Shown here: piece by piece, positions 27,949 through 36,960 of the stretch | Numbering within the stretch: the stretch's first letter is position 1 | Layout of the letters: every line of letters begins with the position of its first letter | DNA from: Caldicellulosiruptoraceae bacterium PP1 | Lineage (GTDB): Bacteria > Bacillota > Thermoanaerobacteria > Caldicellulosiruptorales > Caldicellulosiruptoraceae | DNA: 64,000 bases | Assembly: GCA_041320695.1 (NCBI GenBank) | Contig: JBGGOQ010000003.1 | Location: 62,001 to 126,000, forward strand | Direction: 5' to 3' | Notes under the pieces: model-generated | What the model saw: the letters and a program-made list of their open reading frames with translations, nothing else | Told to the model about the DNA's origin: nothing | Databases searched by the model: none | Translations under genes and position numbers: made by a program

Positions 27949-28560
27949 TCATTTAGATGATAATGATGAATTGATAATCTCATATACATATTCAAATTCT
28001 TTTTGTATATTTTCTTCTGGTATATCAAGTTGCAAGAGGTATTTTTGGATAACAATTGATACTAAAAACCCTATAATTATTCTTGTAATCCCTTTAGCTT
28101 TTTGTTTTGAAATATTGCACTTCAATATCAAAGTTTTTTCAATATTATATATAAGGTTGCAAAGCATTGGTAAAAGTTCAGACTGTAACATTTTCAAAAG
28201 CTCTTTGTTGTATTGGACCTCGATCATCAACATTTTAAGAATCTCACTATTTTTTTCTGCCATTTCAAGCCTTTCAAAAATCACAGATTTTATAAATTGC
28301 TCTAAAGGTAATTCTTTACTTTTTTCAAAGTTTTCTATTATAGGCTTAATAGCTACATTTTGTAAAAGCTCCTTAATTGATTTCCGAAAAACCTCTTTTA
28401 AAAGATCTTCCTTATTCTTGAAGTATTTAAAAATAGTTGCCTCAGAAACTCCTGCTTCATTTGCAATCATTAGTGTAGTTGTTGAGTAATATCCATTGGT
28501 TGAAATAAGTTTAATAGCAGCATTATATATTTTTTCTCGAGTAGCCTCGCTTTTTCTCAA
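27949..28560 (-). CDS. TetR/AcrR-family regulator
   Basis: 203 residues: N-terminal helix-turn-helix (ISTNGYYSTTTLMIANEAGVSEATIFKYFKNKEDL, split here by positions about 17-50) and a helical ligand domain. First gene of the exporter operon, so autoregulation is likely. The start is TTG, about 9 bases from GGAGGTGG. A near-palindrome AAGTGAGTACTTACTT lies 23 bases upstream. Confidence 0.9.
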   Translation of the reverse strand: MRKSEATREKIYNAAIKLISTNGYYSTTTLMIANEAGVSEATIFKYFKNKEDLLKEVFRKSIKELLQNVAIKPIIENFEKSKELPLEQFIKSVIFERLEMAEKNSEILKMLMIEVQYNKELLKMLQSELLPMLCNLIYNIEKTLILKCNISKQKAKGITRIIIGFLVSIVIQKYLLQLDIPEENIQKEFEYVYEIINSSLSSK

Positions 28561-28582
28561 TTACAATCCCACCTCCATATAT

Positions 28583-28600
28583 TAAGTGAGTACTTACTTA
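28583..28600 (-). promoter_or_regulatory. Candidate TetR operator
   Basis: TAAGTGAGTACTTACTTA is palindromic around GTAC with one mismatched pair of positions. It lies directly upstream of the tetR ribosome site, typical for autoregulation of this family. Confidence 0.6.
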
Positions 28601-28890
28601 CCTTTATTATATGCTATTTAATGATTGTTATCAATATATATCAAAAAAATTAATAAAATAGTATGAGAAGAGTTTTTTAGGGTTTGGATGTGAACATGTT
28701 TGAGGTAATTATATAAAGTAATGGTCTATGTTCTATAAGTTTATGATTACTGTTTGCTGGTTGACGTATTTTGATTTGTATGTGATGGGGTGTGGTTCAT
28801 GCCAATCCTCTCTGTCTATTTTCATTGCAAAAGCATTGAATGATTTGTTATTTCAATAGTAAAAATCATGTTACTTAAATTTAATAAAAT
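28601..28890. other. Intergenic region, nothing recognised
   Basis: AT-rich leader of the exporter operon, then sequence of slightly higher GC (28740-28820) with only short frames. No promoter of high quality or repeat is evident. Confidence 0.4.
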
Positions 28891-28983
28891 TGGCGGAGAG
28901 AGTGGGATTTGAACCCACGGTACCCCTTTTGGGGGTACGCACGATTTCGAGTCGTGTGCCTTAAACCTCTCGGCCATCTCTCC
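28891..28983 (-). tRNA. tRNA-Ser (anticodon CGA)
   Basis: Minus-strand cloverleaf of 93 bases with encoded CCA. Acceptor GGAGAGA / TCTCTCC, D-arm ATGGCCGAGAGGTTTAAGGC, anticodon stem CACGA / TCGTG around loop CTCGAAA (anticodon CGA, reads UCG), long variable arm GTACCCCC...GGGGTAC typical of tRNA-Ser, and T-arm GTGGGTTCAAATCCCAC. Confidence 0.96.
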
Positions 28984-29040
28984 AATAAAATCACAAATAA
29001 TATAATAGCAGAAACTTTGTAAATAGTAAATATATTAAGA

Positions 29041-30024
29041 TTATTGGAAACTTACAATGCACTTGAGCTGATTTTGAGCTTTGTTTTCTAAATACCATTT
29101 TAGCTCTTCTAATCCGATTTTATGTGATACAATATAGCTTAAATTTAAGCTGCCACTTTCTAATAGGCTTAATGCCTTTGAGTGTGTAAACGGATTTACA
29201 AAGGAAGTATATATGTTAACATCTTTTTTGAACAATTCAAATGGATTTACCTCAACAAAAAGATTTGGTGGTGCTACACTAAATAGTAATACTTTTCCTC
29301 CTCTTTCAACCTTATCAAAAGCTAATTCTATACTCTTTTTATTGCCTGCACATTCGATAACTATATCATAAGTTTCTTCTTTATTTAGTTCCTCAGGCTT
29401 ATAAACTTTAGCCCCTTGCTTTGTTGCAACATCAAACCTAAAATTATCAACCTCTACTCCACTAATACTTTTAAACCCAAATGATTTTAGAAGTTCAAGC
29501 ATAATAAGACCAATAGGTCCAAGGCCTATTATTAAAGCCTTTTCATATGGCTTGGGTTCTATTTTTTCAATGCCATGTAATGAACATGCTAAAGGTTCAA
29601 CTAAAGCTGCTTCTTCAAATGAGATATTTTCGAATTTATAAGCCTGTTTTTCTGGAACAATACAGTATTCAGCAAAGCCACCATTTAGGTTCACACCTAA
29701 TGCTTTTAAATTTTCACAAAGATGAATCTGTCCTTTTTGACAAAATTTACAAACACCACAATTAATATTAGGGTCTATTGCAACCTTATCCCCTTCTTTA
29801 AAATAACTGCTTTTTGATTTAACAACTACACCAGCATACTCATGTCCTAATATAATTGGTGGAGTTACTTCTGCTGAACCTTTTTCACCATTGTATATAT
29901 GCACATCAGTTCCACATATTCCACAACTCATTACCTTTATAAGAACTTCTCCATCATTTAAGTCTCTAACAGAAACATCTTCAATTCTAATTTCCTTCTT
30001 CCCATAAAAAACTGCTGCTTTCAT
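29041..30024 (-). CDS. Zinc-dependent medium-chain alcohol/polyol dehydrogenase
   Basis: 327 residues. Catalytic zinc region SCGICGTDVHIYNGEKG and GHEYAGVV; structural zinc cysteines CGVCKFCQKGQIHLC; Rossmann GLGPIGLIMLELLKSFG, NAD-type as an acidic residue follows the next strand (SGVEVDN). Resembles sorbitol/threonine/butanediol dehydrogenases; the substrate is open. ATG 30024 is chosen: GGGGGA is 7 bases before it and overlaps the upstream TTG. Confidence 0.88.
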   Translation of the reverse strand: MKAAVFYGKKEIRIEDVSVRDLNDGEVLIKVMSCGICGTDVHIYNGEKGSAEVTPPIILGHEYAGVVVKSKSSYFKEGDKVAIDPNINCGVCKFCQKGQIHLCENLKALGVNLNGGFAEYCIVPEKQAYKFENISFEEAALVEPLACSLHGIEKIEPKPYEKALIIGLGPIGLIMLELLKSFGFKSISGVEVDNFRFDVATKQGAKVYKPEELNKEETYDIVIECAGNKKSIELAFDKVERGGKVLLFSVAPPNLFVEVNPFELFKKDVNIYTSFVNPFTHSKALSLLESGSLNLSYIVSHKIGLEELKWYLENKAQNQLKCIVSFQ

Positions 30025-30181
30025 TAACCAATCCCCCAAATTTATTACTCACATATATTTTATAAAATTTATAATTTAATTTCTACCAATCTAGTAGAAG
30101 TTGAATAATTTTTTTATTTACCTTCTTTCACTACTATCAGCCATTAATAAATAAAAGATTTATATAAAACTTTTCAACCCT

Positions 30182-30421
30182 GTGAATTTTATTTGTATGA
30201 ATAAAAATTTGACCTTCATAGGACCATTAGCGACAGAGAAAACTTATCTTGCAATAGCAATAGGGTTAAATCAAAGTAATATAAATGATTTTAATGAACT
30301 TATATTGACAATAACAAATGTATATGCCCATGTTAGACATATAAAAAGAACACCTAAAAGTAAACATATACCATTAGGTGTTCTTTTTGTAAAAGCAATA
30401 TACATCAACCATTCATTTTGA
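30182..30421 (+). pseudogene. Relic of an IS21-type istB ATPase gene
   Basis: The peptide near the start, NLTFIGPLATEKTYLAIAIGL, is a decayed Walker A region of IstB (relatives read GPPGTGKTHLA), with the key Gly and Gly-Lys context damaged (TEKTY). After about 40 residues similarity stops and the frame runs into a hairpin. No istA or terminal repeats are seen. Confidence 0.62.
30343..30388. terminator. Bidirectional hairpin terminator in the istB relic
   Basis: Perfect 14-bp stem AAAAAGAACACCTA / TAGGTGTTCTTTTT with an 18-nt loop; A run on one side and T run on the other let it work both ways. Confidence 0.7.
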
Positions 30422-30498
30422 ACAAATATAAAATCAATAAAATTTATCATAAGATTATTTTCAACTTGTATATCACAATGTTTATAAAACTGATATTT

Positions 30499-30735
30499 TT
30501 ATTGTCTTAGCAAGTCCTTCTTCCTCTTATACTCTTCCTCACTTATTTCACCATTTGCAAACTTCTGATTCAGTAATTCCAAAGCACGGTTTGTTTCTCC
30601 ATATTTTTCTTCATTTTTTCTGATTCCACTGTTTGCCAATCTTATAGCTGCATAGATAATTAAACCGATGAGTGCAAGCGGTATTAACATCAAAATCCAT
30701 CCAAAAGCCATCATTCCATATCCATATCCCATCAT
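30499..30735 (-). CDS. Small membrane protein with SHOCT domain
   Basis: 78 residues: one N-terminal transmembrane helix (WILMLIPLALIGLIIYAAI), then a C-terminal SHOCT motif (LELLNQKFANGEISEEEYKRKKDLL). SHOCT is a short oligomerisation/processing motif. ATG 30735 gives about 10 bases to AAGGAG; the earlier ATG is too close. It ends the block of membrane/metal-stress-like genes starting at the two-component system. Confidence 0.85.
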   Translation of the reverse strand: MMGYGYGMMAFGWILMLIPLALIGLIIYAAIRLANSGIRKNEEKYGETNRALELLNQKFANGEISEEEYKRKKDLLRQ

Positions 30736-30740
30736 TATAA

Positions 30741-31475
30741 TCATTCTCCTTTCTTTTCATCAAAAGATATAACTTTTTCAAGCTGACCATGCCAGGTATG
30801 ATACCAAATATCACCTGTATGGTAATTAACGCTTAGCATGCCTGCAGGTTTATTTCCTTTATTTATATGAATGGTATAATAACCGTAAAATTCATGTACC
30901 TCTCCTGGTACTGAATAATCATTGCCAAATGTCTTCTTCACATAATTATCGGCAATCTCTAACGCCTGGTTGCGGCTTATATCTTTGGTATCATTCCTAT
31001 TGTAATAACTTCCCTTGTATATCGACCGCATCATTCCCATCATGCCGAACCGTCCATTACCATGCATTCCATATTTCTCATTCCACATCATATTTGGGCC
31101 ATATTCCGGATAAATATACCCTGTATATGGATTAACAAGCAGCTCAATAGCCCCTTTTCCTGTGTCGCTCTCAACAACTGATACGTAGTAATCACTGTCT
31201 TTATATAAAAAAATATCTGAAATCTTCATATTGCTTCCATAATTATTTTGCAAGTACCTATTAACATTTTCAGTAATTTGATTTACTGAAAGCTTATCTT
31301 TCCCTTCGATTCTCTGTACATATCCATTAAACCATCCATTCATCATTCTTGCACCATAATACCCAAAACTGTTGCTTCCAGTCTTTATTACCTCTGTAAT
31401 CCAGATAGAATAACCTATAAGCATAATTACAGAAACTATAAGAACAATAGTCCATAACAACCTGTTTCTTTTCAT
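30741..31475 (-). CDS. Membrane-anchored PepSY-like protein
   Basis: 244 residues. One N-terminal helix (LLWTIVLIVSVIMLIGYSIWI) followed by an extracytoplasmic part with two PepSY-like units (about 65-125, YVSVVESDTGKGAIELLVNPYTGYIYPEYG; and 165-230, YGYYTIHINKGNKPAGMLSVNYHTGDIWYH). A Met/His/Gly-rich stretch between them (GMHGNGRFGMMGMM) could bind copper or another soft metal (inference). ATG 31475 has AAGGTGAT 5-6 bases upstream. Next to the SHOCT gene with 5 bases between. Confidence 0.75.
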   Translation of the reverse strand: MKRNRLLWTIVLIVSVIMLIGYSIWITEVIKTGSNSFGYYGARMMNGWFNGYVQRIEGKDKLSVNQITENVNRYLQNNYGSNMKISDIFLYKDSDYYVSVVESDTGKGAIELLVNPYTGYIYPEYGPNMMWNEKYGMHGNGRFGMMGMMRSIYKGSYYNRNDTKDISRNQALEIADNYVKKTFGNDYSVPGEVHEFYGYYTIHINKGNKPAGMLSVNYHTGDIWYHTWHGQLEKVISFDEKKGE

Positions 31476-31541
31476 TTCATCACCTTCTTTCATATAATTT
31501 TTCTGATTATCTGTGCCCAATTCGTTTTCATGGTTGTATTC

Positions 31542-31889
31542 CTAAAAGCTGTTACCTGAAAAGTTTGCCATCATATCACTGCCATATCCAGGCATGTAAC
31601 TCTGATTTTCTCCTTCTCTATTGTTTGTACCACCACAATGTCCTTCAAAACCATTCTTTTCATGATATTTTTCCATATCATTTAAATGTTTATTCCATTC
31701 ATTAGTCTCTTCCTTTGTAATTTTACCATTATCCTGTGCCTGTTGGATCCAACTTCTCATGGCATCAAACATGGACCTTATAGCACTTTTATCTCCTTGT
31801 TCCCGGTTATCTTTTGCAAATACAACAAATGCACTTATTGAAGTAATCGCTATCGCTACTGCTAGGATAATCATGATTTTTCTCTTCAT
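31542..31889 (-). CDS. Small secreted protein, His/Gly-rich tail
   Basis: 115 residues with a signal peptide (IILAVAIAITSISAFVVFA), a helical middle like short SHOCT/DUF2680 proteins (MRSWIQQAQDNGKITKEETNEW) and a Gly/Met/His-containing end (GHCGGTNN, MPGYGSDMMANF). Function unknown; metal binding is plausible from composition. GGAGG precedes ATG 31889. Confidence 0.7.
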   Translation of the reverse strand: MKRKIMIILAVAIAITSISAFVVFAKDNREQGDKSAIRSMFDAMRSWIQQAQDNGKITKEETNEWNKHLNDMEKYHEKNGFEGHCGGTNNREGENQSYMPGYGSDMMANFSGNSF

Positions 31890-32067
31890 AATAAAAACCT
31901 CCATTAATTATTTCTTAATTTCATTTTAATAAATAAAAAAGGAGAACTAATGGAGAAAATATGAAGAAGTTATGGAGATTTTAGAAATTATTTTTGAAGA
32001 AAAATGTAAGTTTTAACACAAAAGATTTTATTATTAACTCAATTAATTTTCCATTATAATGGCAAAT

Positions 32068-33429
32068 TTACGAAAGACTCATAAATTCAATAATTACTTT
32101 TGTTCCCTTTCCCTCTTCACTTTCAATCCTTATTCTTCCACCATGTGCTTCAACAAGTGCTCTAGCAATGGTAAGTCCAATTCCTGTTCCTCCTGTTCCA
32201 CGGTTTCTTGATAGGTCACTTCTGTAAAATCTTTCAAATACGTGCTTAATATCTTCCTTAGGAATGCCAATTCCGGTATCCTCAACAATAACCTTTATTA
32301 CATCTTTCATTTGTTTCAAGCTAACTAATATTTTCCCATTTTCATTTGTGTATTTATATGCGTTGGATAATATATTGACAAAAACTTGATTTAAGCGGTC
32401 TGCATCGCCTGATAGTTTTATATCATTCTGAATATCTTTTTGAAGATGAATGTTTTTGCTTATAAACAGCGGCTCGAAACTTTCCACAACGCTGTTAAGC
32501 AGTATAGACAGGTTAACCTCTTTTTTATTGAGTTTGATTTCATCACTTTCCATAATGGAAAGGTCAGAAAGGTCTTTAATCAGTTTAGTTAACCTGGTTA
32601 TCTCATCATGGATAATAGAAAGCTTTTCAGGATTTGGTTCCCATACACCATCCATAAAAGCTTCGATATGACTCTGAATGGTAGCAAGTGGGGTTCTCAA
32701 TTCATGAGCAATATCTGAAGTCAGCCTTTTTCTTAATGAATCCTGGTATTCCAGCTTTTCAGCAAGTTCTTTTATCGACACTGATAAGTCGTGCAATTCA
32801 AAAGTATTCGTTCTAACTTCATTTAGTTTTTTATATTCTCCATACTCAATCAATTTAGCATTTTCTTTTATTAGGTAAATAGGCTGCAGAAATTTTCTTG
32901 AAATATGTGTACTTGATAAAATAGCAATTATTACAGAAAAAAGAAAAGCCACAGCAAAAACAGTATTGATTGTACTCAAAAACTGCTTATCCTCAAGGGA
33001 TGAAATAATGCTTTTAGGTCGTCCAATATCAATGGTTCCAATCTGACTACCTTTATATCTGAAAGGGTAGCTTCTGAAAGTAAGATTATTAGCATTGACA
33101 TCATTACCCATCATCATACCATACATATTATTAGAGGTATTACTACTCCAAATGATATTATTCTGCATATCTTTTAACCGTATTGTAACAGATTCGCTAA
33201 ATGCATAATGCATAATGTTCATAAGTGACTGTGAATCTAGTCGATTGTTATCACTATATACCTGTTCGACATATTGAACAACCTTCAAATCGTCTTTACT
33301 TCTGGTTTCTTTGATATATTGGGAAAAGAAGAGATTTATGCTGATATTTGAAATAATTGTTACAAATGCAATAGATATCATAGTTACAAAAACGAAATAT
33401 TTACATAATTGTCTACTTATTTTAATCAT
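32068..33429 (-). CDS. Two-component sensor histidine kinase
   Basis: 453 residues: two membrane helices flank an extracytoplasmic sensor (about 35-165) with a Met-rich NMYGMMMGNDVNA segment. HAMP-like linker, H-box SDIAHELRTPLATIQ, N-box NILSNAYKYT, G1 DTGIGIPKED, F FERFYRSD, G2 GGTGIGLTIA. ATG 33429 sits 1 base before the response regulator stop, so they are translationally coupled. The methionines suggest Cu/Ag or similar sensing (inference). Confidence 0.92.
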   Translation of the reverse strand: MIKISRQLCKYFVFVTMISIAFVTIISNISINLFFSQYIKETRSKDDLKVVQYVEQVYSDNNRLDSQSLMNIMHYAFSESVTIRLKDMQNNIIWSSNTSNNMYGMMMGNDVNANNLTFRSYPFRYKGSQIGTIDIGRPKSIISSLEDKQFLSTINTVFAVAFLFSVIIAILSSTHISRKFLQPIYLIKENAKLIEYGEYKKLNEVRTNTFELHDLSVSIKELAEKLEYQDSLRKRLTSDIAHELRTPLATIQSHIEAFMDGVWEPNPEKLSIIHDEITRLTKLIKDLSDLSIMESDEIKLNKKEVNLSILLNSVVESFEPLFISKNIHLQKDIQNDIKLSGDADRLNQVFVNILSNAYKYTNENGKILVSLKQMKDVIKVIVEDTGIGIPKEDIKHVFERFYRSDLSRNRGTGGTGIGLTIARALVEAHGGRIRIESEEGKGTKVIIEFMSLS

Positions 33430-33430
33430 C

Positions 33431-34120
33431 CTATACACCCTCAAACTTATACCCGATACCGTATACTGTTACAATATATTTAGGTTCCTTGATATCATCC
33501 TCAATTTTTTGCCGCAGATTTTTAATATGTGTATCAACAGTACGGTCATAACCTTCAAAATCGTAACCTAGAGCAAGACTTATAAGCTGACTTCTTGTAA
33601 ACACCTTTTGCGGATTTTGTGCAAGAGTCAATAGTATCTTAAACTCATTAGGTGTCAAATTGATAATTTTCCCTGCTTTTTTGACAGTATGGCTAGGAAT
33701 ATCTATATACAAATCACCATCATTGAACTCTAAAACATCGGATATCATCGAATTACCTTTAGTTCTTCTTAGAATAGCTCTCACTCTACCTACAAGCTCC
33801 CTCGGACTAAAGGGTTTTGTCAGATAATCATCTGCCCCGATGTATAACCCAGTAACCTTATCCTCTTCACTGCTCTTTGCAGTAAGCATCAAAATAGGCA
33901 CATCTGATTCCTTTCTGATCAGTTTGCATATTTCTTCACCAGATATATCCGGAAGCATTAAATCTAAAATAACAAAATCGGGTTGCACCTCATGAAAGAG
34001 TTCAATGGCTTTATTACCACGATCTGCAGTATAAACCTCATAGGATTCAAGGACAAGGTAATCCTTTACTACTTGCAGAATATTAATTTCATCATCAACA
34101 ACCAGTATTTTCTCATTCAT
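33431..34120 (-). CDS. OmpR-family response regulator
   Basis: 229 residues: receiver domain with acidic pair DDE, phospho-Asp in FVILDLMLPDISG, Lys in LTKPFSPREL; winged-helix DNA-binding domain from about 130 with LTPNEFKILLTLAQNP and DTHIKNLRQKI. First gene of a two-gene unit with the kinase; AGGGG ribosome site upstream of ATG. Confidence 0.94.
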   Translation of the reverse strand: MNEKILVVDDEINILQVVKDYLVLESYEVYTADRGNKAIELFHEVQPDFVILDLMLPDISGEEICKLIRKESDVPILMLTAKSSEEDKVTGLYIGADDYLTKPFSPRELVGRVRAILRRTKGNSMISDVLEFNDGDLYIDIPSHTVKKAGKIINLTPNEFKILLTLAQNPQKVFTRSQLISLALGYDFEGYDRTVDTHIKNLRQKIEDDIKEPKYIVTVYGIGYKFEGV

Positions 34121-34334
34121 ACTTTGTTTCCCCTTTTTGTTTCATAAACTATATACAACAATAGAAATTATTTTATAATATCAGTGTAATATATTTATAC
34201 CCTTTATAAAGGATATCTTACCTTGAGATTCATAATAATGCTTCCTCTTTGTTCACATTCCATAAATCAAATTGAATTTAGGAATAATAACTATAATAAG
34301 CAACACCAATTACCATAAGTCAGGAATTTAAAAA

Positions 34335-35165
34335 TTATTGTTTATCGGATTGATAGGCCTTTTTCACCATTTGCTGATGCTCCTCATCTACTCTATTGGT
34401 GCCATGAGTTCTGCTGTTTAAAAAATGAATATCAAAATGTCCATCCATTTTATTACCTTTTATTGCATCCAGATTTTCGCCTTTCCCATAACCTCCGCTA
34501 CGGTTTTCAACAATTATACCTGCAGGCTTATCATCCCTTCCGGCATGTGGCATGGCTGTTATGGACGCTGCTAGTTTATATCCATCAATCTCTACAATTA
34601 CAGCTCTTCTCTTCCAGTTCCATTCCCCACCTGCAATTTTCTTTAATATAGCAGTATCTTCAGCCGTTACTGTTTCAACATCAGCATGGTTTGTACCGAA
34701 AGTCCTTCTCACCATTACACTCATGCCTGTATCCAAATCGATTACTTTAGCAATGTCACCTATTCTAAAGATTTTACTTACCTTTTCAAACCACGGTAAA
34801 AGAACAATATCATTTTTTCGCTGCATACCCCCACGGGAAACTCCTCCCCTAGAAACAGTTAAAGTTCTTTTTATCAATTCATTTATTTTCCAAAGTGTCT
34901 GGCTTCCTGCAACACCATCTGCAACTAAATTGTTGAGCTTTTGAAAATTCTTCACTGCAGATTCTGTACTACTACCAAAATATCCAGTAGGTGTATACTT
35001 AAAATATCCTAAACTCTTTAGCTTAAGTTGTAACATCTTGACTTCCTTACTTTCCATCCCCTTTTTCAAAACCATGCCTTTTGCGTAGACATAACTGATT
35101 TGTATGTATAATATTATAAACAAAAATAATAATAATTTTGCATACAGTTTTTCCCTCCGCAACAA
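34335..35165 (-). CDS. Secreted peptidoglycan-binding-domain protein
   Basis: 276 residues. Signal peptide (LLLFLFIILYIQISYVYA), PG_binding_1 repeat (about 32-92, GMESKEVKMLQLKLKSLGYF...FQKLNNLVADGVAGSQTLWKI), then a Clostridia-type C-terminal domain (about 125-270) with IFRIGDIAKVIDLDTGMSVMVRR and HFLNSRTHGTNRVDEEHQQMV that looks enzymatic (His/Asp/Glu). Start TTG 35165, 7 bases from GAGGAG. Function outside cell wall binding unknown. Confidence 0.78.
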   Translation of the reverse strand: MLRREKLYAKLLLFLFIILYIQISYVYAKGMVLKKGMESKEVKMLQLKLKSLGYFKYTPTGYFGSSTESAVKNFQKLNNLVADGVAGSQTLWKINELIKRTLTVSRGGVSRGGMQRKNDIVLLPWFEKVSKIFRIGDIAKVIDLDTGMSVMVRRTFGTNHADVETVTAEDTAILKKIAGGEWNWKRRAVIVEIDGYKLAASITAMPHAGRDDKPAGIIVENRSGGYGKGENLDAIKGNKMDGHFDIHFLNSRTHGTNRVDEEHQQMVKKAYQSDKQ

Positions 35166-35365
35166 AATGACTCTCCTCTCTTTTAATGCTTACGAGGTTA
35201 GTTGACAGGTTAGGATAAAAGAGATAATACCCCGCCATAAAGGCTTCACCTCAAAAAATTTAATCCCCCGCTTCTTGATTTATCAAGAATTCAGCAGTTT
35301 TAGTATATAACATAAATGATTTTAAAACTCAAATACAAAGTAAAACTTTCATTGCTTGTCCTTCT

Positions 35366-36118
35366 CTACATTCCTATAGTACTCTTGAAAGGAATGAATT
35401 TATAAAATAACTCAGTTACTAAAGTAATCCTGTTAAAAAGCAGTAAAATTCCAAACAACAAAAGTATCGCCCCTACTATATATGATATAACCATATGGTA
35501 TTTCAAAATTTTCTTTATCACGCCAATTGATTTTCCATATGCTATTCCAATCAAAAGATATGGTATTGCAAGCCCCATTGAAAAAAAGAACATTACTACC
35601 ATTCCTGCGTATGAAGTACCCATGTTTCCTGCGAATATCAGCATAGAATACAATAAAGGACCTATGCAATGTGAACAAGCAATTGCAAAAAACAATCCAA
35701 CCACAAAGGTGGTGATGTAACTAGCTGAAGCATTCACTTTAAACTTGTCAAATAGATCTTCCAATAATTTTATTCTGAAGGAAATTGCTTTAAACAGACC
35801 AAATAATTTAAGTGCTAGAAAAATCACAGTGATTCCACCAACAGTATTGAATATGACAGTATTTTCTTTTATAAAACCCAAAATCTTACCCGAAGCAGCA
35901 CCTGCAGCCGAAAATACAATGGTAAATGCAGCAATAAATAATAGTGTATTAATGATTATCTTTAATCTTATAGCATTGTTTTTATTGACTTTTTTTAGTT
36001 CATCCACAGACATACCAGTAATCAGACTGAAATACACTGTAATCATCGGTATAATGCAGGGTGATAAAAAAGAAATCAATCCAGCAAAAAAAGCCATAAT
36101 AAAAATAGATGTAGCCAT
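35366..36118 (-). CDS. CcdA-family transmembrane thiol-disulfide transporter
   Basis: 250 residues, six to seven helices, N-terminal SFLSPCIIPMI and mid-protein FAIACSHCIGPLL with the two helix-1/helix-4 cysteines that carry electrons from thioredoxin across the membrane. Used in cytochrome maturation or extracytoplasmic thiol repair. No partner thioredoxin-like or cytochrome gene is in the window. Beside DUF2933, a combination common in metal resistance islands. Confidence 0.9.
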   Translation of the reverse strand: MATSIFIMAFFAGLISFLSPCIIPMITVYFSLITGMSVDELKKVNKNNAIRLKIIINTLLFIAAFTIVFSAAGAASGKILGFIKENTVIFNTVGGITVIFLALKLFGLFKAISFRIKLLEDLFDKFKVNASASYITTFVVGLFFAIACSHCIGPLLYSMLIFAGNMGTSYAGMVVMFFFSMGLAIPYLLIGIAYGKSIGVIKKILKYHMVISYIVGAILLLFGILLLFNRITLVTELFYKFIPFKSTIGM

Positions 36119-36221
36119 ATAAATGCATCCCTTCTTTTCTGGGCTATACTTTACAATCTAAAAAATCCACTTCATTATCTGATAAAATAAAATATTAATA
36201 TAGCTATTAATATTGTCCCAA

Positions 36222-36554
36222 TTAATTCTCCTCATTTCCATCCTCAAGCTGGCCAACAAACAAATTATTTTCATCCTGATTTTTGTATGAATTGAGTCCT
36301 TGTTGGTTTCTTCCTTTATCATTGCGATGCATTATAAACATCATTAGAAAATGCATCAGCGGGCAAAGCAACAATACTCCAAATGATAGAATGTTTTTTA
36401 TTGCAGGACTGTTAACTCGCAAGATAGGTAGTAGCAAAAGCAATACAATGGGTATGGCACAACACAATACCATCAACAACATATGCCTGCCATGACCTTT
36501 GTGCAATTCTTCATGTTTACATTGTTCTTGATTATTTTTTTCATTATAGTTCAT
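36222..36554 (-). CDS. DUF2933-family small membrane protein
   Basis: 110 residues: His-rich N-terminus (CKHEELHKGHGRH) then two helices (MLLMVLCCAIPIVLLLLLPIL and FGVLLLCPLMHFLMMFIMHR), the DUF2933 pattern, and a charged tail. Function unknown; relatives lie beside copper and mercury resistance genes. GAGGGGGAG precedes the ATG. Confidence 0.82.
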   Translation of the reverse strand: MNYNEKNNQEQCKHEELHKGHGRHMLLMVLCCAIPIVLLLLLPILRVNSPAIKNILSFGVLLLCPLMHFLMMFIMHRNDKGRNQQGLNSYKNQDENNLFVGQLEDGNEEN

Positions 36555-36570
36555 ATATTTCTCCCCCTCA

Positions 36571-36690
36571 CTATTTTAGTCTATCTATTTCATATACATT
36601 TTCTCTCTCATTGACACCACCAATATTCTTAAACACCAGCTTGAAGGCTTTTGTATTTGGTCCAACAATAGGCCATCCCCTGAGAAGTAT
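36571..36690 (-). pseudogene. Short open remnant, no start (39 codons)
   Basis: Between stops the minus strand reads RGWPIVGPNTKAFKLVFK then NIGGVNERENVYEIDRLK, whose composition looks coding. It has no start codon or ribosome site and is preceded by stops, so it appears to be the end of a broken gene. I do not recognise the family. Confidence 0.35.
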
Positions 36691-36930
36691 TTATCATAAC
36701 AAGGGATAAAAATATCAAATCATATTTATCACTGGATTTTCTTACAAAGTAATATTGTAATTTTACTCTCTAGATTTTTAGCTTTGATCACTTCCAATTC
36801 TCCTTTCATTGCGGAATTCTTCAATTTCTCAAAAAATAGGCAGCTCGAAATCATATTTTTATATTAACAAATAAATTTGAAGAACCTGTGGAGAAAGCAT
36901 CGAAAAAAATTAATAATAAGCACACATTAA
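36691..36930. other. Intergenic remainder before the 3D-domain gene
   Basis: Contains one 17-26-codon minus frame (from 36809) with GGAG inside it, too short to support. No repeat or RNA recognised. Confidence 0.35.
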
Positions 36931-36960
36931 AAAAAGTCCCAGAATAATCTGGGACTTTTT
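36931..36960 (-). terminator. Terminator of the G5/3D-domain gene
   Basis: Perfect 13-bp stem AAAAAGTCCCAGA / TCTGGGACTTTTT with a 4-nt loop, directly at the stop; A/T tracts allow both directions. Confidence 0.9.

Noticed and set aside
27971..28489. 172-codon plus-strand frame
   Set aside because: Antisense to the TetR gene, Ser/Ile/Phe-rich translation without ribosome site.
35047..35238. 63-codon minus frame upstream of the peptidoglycan-binding protein
   Set aside because: Overlaps the signal peptide of the real gene in another frame; no coding character.
36732..36809. Short minus frame MKGELEVIKAKNLESKITIL
   Set aside because: 26 codons, no family and no conserved context visible.
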